Source: BOG-931 sp963761525
GTDB taxonomy: Bacteria > Pseudomonadota > Alphaproteobacteria > Rhizobiales > Xanthobacteraceae
Direction: 5' to 3'
Assembly: GCA_963761525.1 (NCBI GenBank)
Contig: CAVXHG010000002.1
Span: forward strand, 558,001 to 622,000
DNA length: 64,000 bases
This document shows, in pieces, positions 60,012 through 64,000 of this stretch. A program made the position numbers and the translations under genes. The notes beneath the pieces were generated by a model that ran no database searches, had not been told where the DNA came from, and was given only the letters and a program-made list of their open reading frames with translations. Within the stretch, counting starts at the first letter, position 1. Each line of letters opens with the position of its first letter.

Positions 60012-60593
60012 ATGAACGAAAAAAATACTTACCGCATTGTTGAAACCAAAACCGTTCATGCGGGATGGACCAAGCTCCTCGTCGCGACCGTGCAGCTGCC
60101 GGACGGACATTCGTTCAAGCGGGAGATCGAGGATCACGGCGAAGCGATCTGTGTGTTGCCGTACCATCCCGGCCGCAAGACTGCGGTTCTGGTTCGCCAG
60201 CCGCGTATTCCGTTGCTTTACGTGGCCCAGCAGGAACAGTCGCTGGAAGCTGTAGCCGGGGTCATCGAGGAAAAGGATCCGGATGTCACCGTGCATCGCG
60301 AGGTTATGGAAGAGGCCAAGCTCAAACTCGACTCTATCGAACATGTTTTCACGGCGTGGACCATGCCGGGGATATCGACTGAGCGAATGCACTTCTATCT
60401 GGCACAATATTCCGGTGCAGCCCGCCCGGATACCGAAGGCGGGGCGGACGAGGACGAAGATACTGTCGCTATCGAGTTTCCGCTGGCAGAGTTGGCGCGC
60501 ATGGCGGATGCAAACGAGCTCCCCGACAGCAAAACATTGGTGCTGTTGCAGACGCTTCGGTTGCGGCAGCCGGAATTGTTCCAGGCCGGCTAG
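60012..60593 (+). CDS. NUDIX hydrolase (NudK/ADP-ribose pyrophosphatase-like)
   Basis: 193 residues. The NUDIX helix is AGVIEEKDPDVTVHREVMEE; its REVMEEA part carries the metal-binding Glu residues, while the first Glu of the consensus appears as Asp and one spacer residue is missing, as in NudK-type members. The preceding LVRQPRIPLLY and following GISTERMHFYLAQY also fit the ADP-ribose/GDP-mannose pyrophosphatase class. It cleaves a nucleoside diphosphate linked to another group. Start ATG 60012 (a GTG at 60009 is adjacent). It lies 18 bases after the transporter stop. Confidence 0.84.
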   Translation: MNEKNTYRIVETKTVHAGWTKLLVATVQLPDGHSFKREIEDHGEAICVLPYHPGRKTAVLVRQPRIPLLYVAQQEQSLEAVAGVIEEKDPDVTVHREVMEEAKLKLDSIEHVFTAWTMPGISTERMHFYLAQYSGAARPDTEGGADEDEDTVAIEFPLAELARMADANELPDSKTLVLLQTLRLRQPELFQAG

Positions 60594-60717
60594 GGTTTGT
60601 TCGGCATAAGAGTTTGATCTTTAATAACAACTTGCCGACTGAAAAGTGCTAAGATACGCGATATAGGTCTCGCGGAAGTCCTCAGCACGGATTATCTCCG
60701 GCACTACGAGTGATGAG

Positions 60718-61620
60718 ATGAACTGGATTTCAAACGTCGTCCGGCCGAAGATTCGCAACATGCTTCGGCGTGAAACGCCTGAGAATCTCTGGATTAAATG
60801 TCCGGAGACCGGCCAGCTTGTTTTTTATAAGGACGTCGAAGCCAACCAGTTCGTCATTCCCGGTTCGAACTATCACATGCGCATGAGCGCTACTGCGCGC
60901 CTCAAGACGATGTTCGATAACGCGACCTGGTTCGATATCGCGGTGCCTGAAGTACCGATCGACCCGCTGAAGTTTCGCGACGAGCGGCGTTATATCGACC
61001 GGCTGAAAGACGCGCGTATCAAGACCGGAATGAACGACGCGGTGAAGCTCGGTTACGGCAAGCTTGACGGGCTGGCCACGGTCATCGGCGTGCAGGATTT
61101 CGATTTCATGGGCGGTTCGCTCGGCATGGCGGCCGGTGAAGCGATTATCAAAGGTCTCGATACCGCGGTGGAAAAAGGCTGTCCGTTCGTCTTGTTCGCA
61201 GCCTCCGGCGGCGCGCGCATGCAGGAAGGGATCTGGTCGTTGATGCAGATGCCGCGCACGACGATTGCGGTGCAGCGGCTGCGCGAAAGCCGCAAACCTT
61301 ACATCGTCGTACTGACCAATCCGACCACCGGCGGCGTTACCGCGTCGTATGCCATGCTTGGCGACGTGCATATCGCTGAGCCGGGCGCGCTGATCGGTTT
61401 CGCCGGTCCCCGTGTCATCGAGCAAACCATTCGGGAAAAGCTGCCCGAAGGATTTCAGAGATCGGAATATCTGCGCGATCACGGCATGGTCGATATGGTG
61501 GTGCACCGCCGCGATCTGCGTGCCACGATCTCCAGTCTGTGCCGGCTGCTGACCAAGGCGCCGGCCGTCGCGCCGCAGCAACTCGAGAGCTTGCCGGCGC
61601 CCGAGCCGGCTTCGGCGTGA
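60718..61620 (+). CDS. accD: Acetyl-CoA carboxylase carboxyltransferase subunit beta
   Basis: 300 residues, the beta part of the carboxyltransferase that makes malonyl-CoA for fatty-acid synthesis. N terminus MNWISNVVRPKIRNMLRRET, then KCPETGQLVFYKDVEANQFV. Three of the four Cys of the usual zinc finger are absent, and one Cys remains. As far as I know this is normal for Bradyrhizobiaceae-type AccD. The crotonase core has DFDFMGGSLGMAAGEAI, FAASGGARMQEG, NPTTGGVTASYAM and GPRVIEQTIREKLPEGFQ. Its stop overlaps the folC GTG start (GTGA), so the pair is translationally coupled. Confidence 0.95.
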   Translation: MNWISNVVRPKIRNMLRRETPENLWIKCPETGQLVFYKDVEANQFVIPGSNYHMRMSATARLKTMFDNATWFDIAVPEVPIDPLKFRDERRYIDRLKDARIKTGMNDAVKLGYGKLDGLATVIGVQDFDFMGGSLGMAAGEAIIKGLDTAVEKGCPFVLFAASGGARMQEGIWSLMQMPRTTIAVQRLRESRKPYIVVLTNPTTGGVTASYAMLGDVHIAEPGALIGFAGPRVIEQTIREKLPEGFQRSEYLRDHGMVDMVVHRRDLRATISSLCRLLTKAPAVAPQQLESLPAPEPASA

Positions 61621-62951
61621 GCGCTTCGCAAGCTGGCCCCGGCGCCGTTGACGCGATCCTGGCGCGGCTGCTTGCGCTGCATCCCAAGCGCATCGACCTG
61701 TCGCTTGGCCGCATCGAGCGATTGCTTACGGCTCTCGATAATCCAGAACGGCGCTTGCCGCCCTTGATCCACGTTGCCGGCACCAATGGCAAAGGTTCGA
61801 CGATCGCCTTCATGCGGGCGGTGCTCGAAGCCGCCGGCAAAAGCGTGCACGTCTATACGTCGCCCAATCTGGTCCGGCTCAACGAGCGCTTTCGCCTTGG
61901 ACGGCAAGGAGGCGGCAAGTTCGTCGGCGATGCCGAATTGGCCGAAGCGCTCTCCAAGTGTGAGGCCAAAAATGGCGACGCACCGATCACCGTGTTCGAG
62001 ATTGAAACCGCCGCGGCATTTCTTTTGTTTTCGCGCAATCCGGCCGATGTGCTGTTGCTCGAAGTCGGGCTCGGCGGCCGGCTCGATGCCACGAACGTGG
62101 TCGAACGTCCGCTCGCCAGTGTGATCACGCGCGTCTCGATCGATCATCGGGAGTTTCTCGGTGACACGCTTGAGCTGATCGCCGCCGAGAAAGCCGGCAT
62201 CCTCAAGCGTGAGGTGCCGGCGGTCATCGCCGATCAGGCGCGCGAGGCGCTCGCGGTGATTGAACGGCAAGCGGCCCGCATGCGCGCGTCGCTGTCGATT
62301 GCCGGCGAGAACTGGACTGCGACTGAAGAGCGCGGCCGGCTGGTTTATCAGGACGGCGACGGTTTGCTCGACCTGCCGGCGCCGCGTCTTTACGGCCGTC
62401 ATCAGTTCGAGAACGCTGGAACCGCGATCGCGGCGCTGCGGGCCAGCGGCCTTAAACTGCCGACCGCGGCTTTTGAAACCGGCATGACGCGAGTCGAGTG
62501 GCCGGCCCGGATGCAGCGCCTGTCGCATGGCAAGTTGCTGTCATTGCTGCCAGCCGAAAGTGAACTCTGGCTCGACGGTGGCCATAATGCCGACGGCGGG
62601 AGGGTAGTCGCTGGCGCGCTCGCCGATCTTGAGGAGCGTGTCTCGCGGCCGCTGGTTCTGATTGTCGGAATGCTCTCGACTAAGGACAGCGAAGGATTTT
62701 TGCGCAATTTTTCCGGCCTGGCGCGCCGTGTGATTACAGTACCGATTCATCAGGACAAGGCGGTGCCCGCGGCGGAATTAGCCGAAATAGCCGGCAGCGT
62801 CGGTATTCCGTCGATATCGCGTGACACGCTGGAAAGCGCGCTCACTGTCGCCGGCGGCCTCGATCTCGCGCCCGCGCCGCGCGTGCTGATCACCGGTTCG
62901 TTGTACCTGGCCGGCGAGGTACTAGCCGCCAACGGCACGCCGCCGGAGTGA
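61617..62951 (+). CDS. folC: Bifunctional folylpolyglutamate/dihydrofolate synthase
   Basis: 444 residues. GTG at 61617 overlaps the accD stop as GTGA. ATP loop HVAGTNGKGSTIAFM; YTSPNLVRLNERFRL; EVGLGGRLDATNVV; ITRVSIDHREFLGDTLELIA, then EKAGILK, and WLDGGHNADGGRVV in the C-terminal domain. It adds glutamate to dihydropteroate and folates. The accD-folC order is common in proteobacteria. Convergent with a Bug gene, whose stop lies five bases away. Confidence 0.93.
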   Translation: MSASQAGPGAVDAILARLLALHPKRIDLSLGRIERLLTALDNPERRLPPLIHVAGTNGKGSTIAFMRAVLEAAGKSVHVYTSPNLVRLNERFRLGRQGGGKFVGDAELAEALSKCEAKNGDAPITVFEIETAAAFLLFSRNPADVLLLEVGLGGRLDATNVVERPLASVITRVSIDHREFLGDTLELIAAEKAGILKREVPAVIADQAREALAVIERQAARMRASLSIAGENWTATEERGRLVYQDGDGLLDLPAPRLYGRHQFENAGTAIAALRASGLKLPTAAFETGMTRVEWPARMQRLSHGKLLSLLPAESELWLDGGHNADGGRVVAGALADLEERVSRPLVLIVGMLSTKDSEGFLRNFSGLARRVITVPIHQDKAVPAAELAEIAGSVGIPSISRDTLESALTVAGGLDLAPAPRVLITGSLYLAGEVLAANGTPPE

Positions 62952-62955
62952 CTGG

Positions 62956-63927
62956 TCACTCCACCTGGATATGCGCCTCGTGAATGACCTTGGCCCACTT
63001 GGCCCGCTCGGTTTTGATGAAAGCGGCAAACTCCTCGGGCGGACCGGCCATCGATTCGAACATCTGTGGATCGAGGAAGCGTGCGCGAAACGTCGGATCG
63101 TTGAAGATGCGGATCACTTCGTTGTCGAGCTTCATGACGATGTCGTGTGGCGTGCCGGCTGGCGCGAACAATCCGAACCAGGCATTGGCCTCGAAACCGG
63201 GTAGGCCGCTCTCGGCGACAGTCGGCACATCGGGAACCAACGCCATGCGCTTCGGGGCACCGACGCCGAGCATCTTGATCTGTCCGGCGCGAAACGCCGG
63301 CAAGCCCGAAGCGACGCTGACAATCATGGTGTTGATCGAACCGCCGATCAGGTCGTTCAGTGCGGGTGTCGCGCCGCGATAGTGCACCGGCAGCATCTTG
63401 ATGCCGGCCATGTTGTCGAACAGCTCCATGTTCATGTGCAGTGCCGAGCCAACACCGGCGGTGCCGAAGCTGAGCTGGCCTGGCTTCTGTTTCGCAAGCG
63501 CGATCAGGTCGGCGGCGTTCGATACCGGCAACGATTTCTGGGCGAGCAGGGCCTGGTAGATTCGCACCAGTCCGGTGATCGGAATGAAGTCTTTGTCGAT
63601 GTCGAACGGCACTTTTTCGTTCGGCAGCAGTGACGGGTTGACGGCAAATGGCCCGGACTCACCAACCAGCAGCGTGTAACCGTCCGGCGCGGACTTGGCG
63701 ACAGTCTCGGCGCCGATGATGTGCGCCGCGCCGCCCTTATTCTCGACGATGATCTGCTGGCCCCACGCCTTGGTGAGTTCCTGCGCGAGCGCCCGGCCGA
63801 CGACGTCGGTCACGCCGCCAGGCGCCGCCGTGATGACGAGCGTGATCGGGTGGTCGGGATAACTGGTCTGCGCTTGCGCAGAACCGCAAAACGCGAGCAG
63901 CAGAAGCGCCGCGCAAAAGCGTTTCAT
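62956..63927 (-). CDS. Bug-family (tripartite tricarboxylate) substrate-binding protein
   Basis: 323 residues. Signal peptide MKRFCAALLLLAFCGSAQA. Family blocks: PDHPITLVITAAPGGVTDVV, VENKGGAAHIIGAETVAKSA, DGYTLLVGESGP, VHYRGATPALNDLIGG, LVPDVPTVAESGLPGFEANA and the final WAKVIHEAHIQVE. Unlike the copy at 19275 it is intact. It belongs with the next gene upstream (63952) on the same strand, of which only the end is visible. Ligand unknown. Confidence 0.9.
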   Translation of the reverse strand: MKRFCAALLLLAFCGSAQAQTSYPDHPITLVITAAPGGVTDVVGRALAQELTKAWGQQIIVENKGGAAHIIGAETVAKSAPDGYTLLVGESGPFAVNPSLLPNEKVPFDIDKDFIPITGLVRIYQALLAQKSLPVSNAADLIALAKQKPGQLSFGTAGVGSALHMNMELFDNMAGIKMLPVHYRGATPALNDLIGGSINTMIVSVASGLPAFRAGQIKMLGVGAPKRMALVPDVPTVAESGLPGFEANAWFGLFAPAGTPHDIVMKLDNEVIRIFNDPTFRARFLDPQMFESMAGPPEEFAAFIKTERAKWAKVIHEAHIQVE

Positions 63928-63951
63928 GGCCGGTACAGCTCCTCGCGTTGC

Positions 63952-64000
63952 TCAGTTAGGCTGGATACCCGCTGCCGCGACAGCGGCTTTGGCCTCTTCG
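63952..64000 (-). CDS. C-terminal end of a leftward gene (runs off the window)
   Basis: The last 15 codons and stop of a gene entering from the right: the peptide ends EEAKAAVAAAGIQPN and stops at 63952. It lies 24 bases upstream of the Bug gene start, so the two probably share a transcript. Too short to assign. Confidence 0.5.
   Translation of the reverse strand, partial: EEAKAAVAAAGIQPN

Overview
The window looks like a chromosome segment of a high-GC alphaproteobacterium of the Hyphomicrobiales, close to Bradyrhizobiaceae/Xanthobacteraceae. The evidence is a zinc-finger-less AccD of the type I associate with that group, several orphan Bug-type (tripartite tricarboxylate) binding proteins, a NikR, and many short palindromic intergenic repeats of the kind scattered through Bradyrhizobium-like genomes. 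No rRNA, tRNA, CRISPR array, prophage or transposase was seen.

Layout. 0-5 kb: a hydroxy-acid or sugar-acid catabolic block, with two paralogous D-2-hydroxyacid dehydrogenases flanking an enolase-superfamily enzyme, a Bug protein and an NTF2-like protein. 5-10.8 kb: a leftward carbohydrate run (sorbosone-dehydrogenase-like protein, MFS transporter, trehalose-phosphatase OtsB, GH15 glucosidase). 10.8-15 kb: CLC chloride channel, asparaginase-like protein, exported DsrE-like protein. 15-21.8 kb: a probable aromatic-degradation cluster (flavin monooxygenase, divergent MarR, YCII protein, hydroxyisobutyrate-dehydrogenase-like enzyme, extradiol-type dioxygenase, Bug protein, ACMSD-type amidohydrolase). 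22-28.8 kb: small exported and hypothetical proteins, cytochrome b561, a strongly structured candidate non-coding RNA, two tiny zinc-finger proteins, repeats, and one A+T-rich gene. 28.9-38 kb: class I fumarase, metallo-beta-lactamase-fold protein, two paralogous alpha/beta hydrolases, NikR, an ABC-type binding protein, and the NAD-salvage pair pncA/pncB. 38-49.7 kb: a haem-c/Vgb-like exported protein and a giant (about 3,040 residues) FecR/HAF/lectin surface protein. 49.8-59 kb: UbiD-type decarboxylase, outer-membrane barrel, radical SAM enzyme, acyl-CoA dehydrogenase, ADP-forming acyl-CoA synthetase, TPP enzyme. 59-64 kb: EamA transporter, NUDIX hydrolase, accD-folC, another Bug protein.

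The most unusual feature is how the genes are broken. Fifteen otherwise well-conserved genes are interrupted by single-base shifts. I count about 37 one-base insertions against about 5 one-base losses. Each repaired gene gives a whole number of codons ending at a natural stop. Uncorrected sequencing or assembly insertions are the simplest explanation, so for these genes I give the full repaired span rather than fragments. The recurrent local contexts (for example GTC-g-ATC, CTC-g-ACG, ACG-c-ANN) deserve checking against reads.
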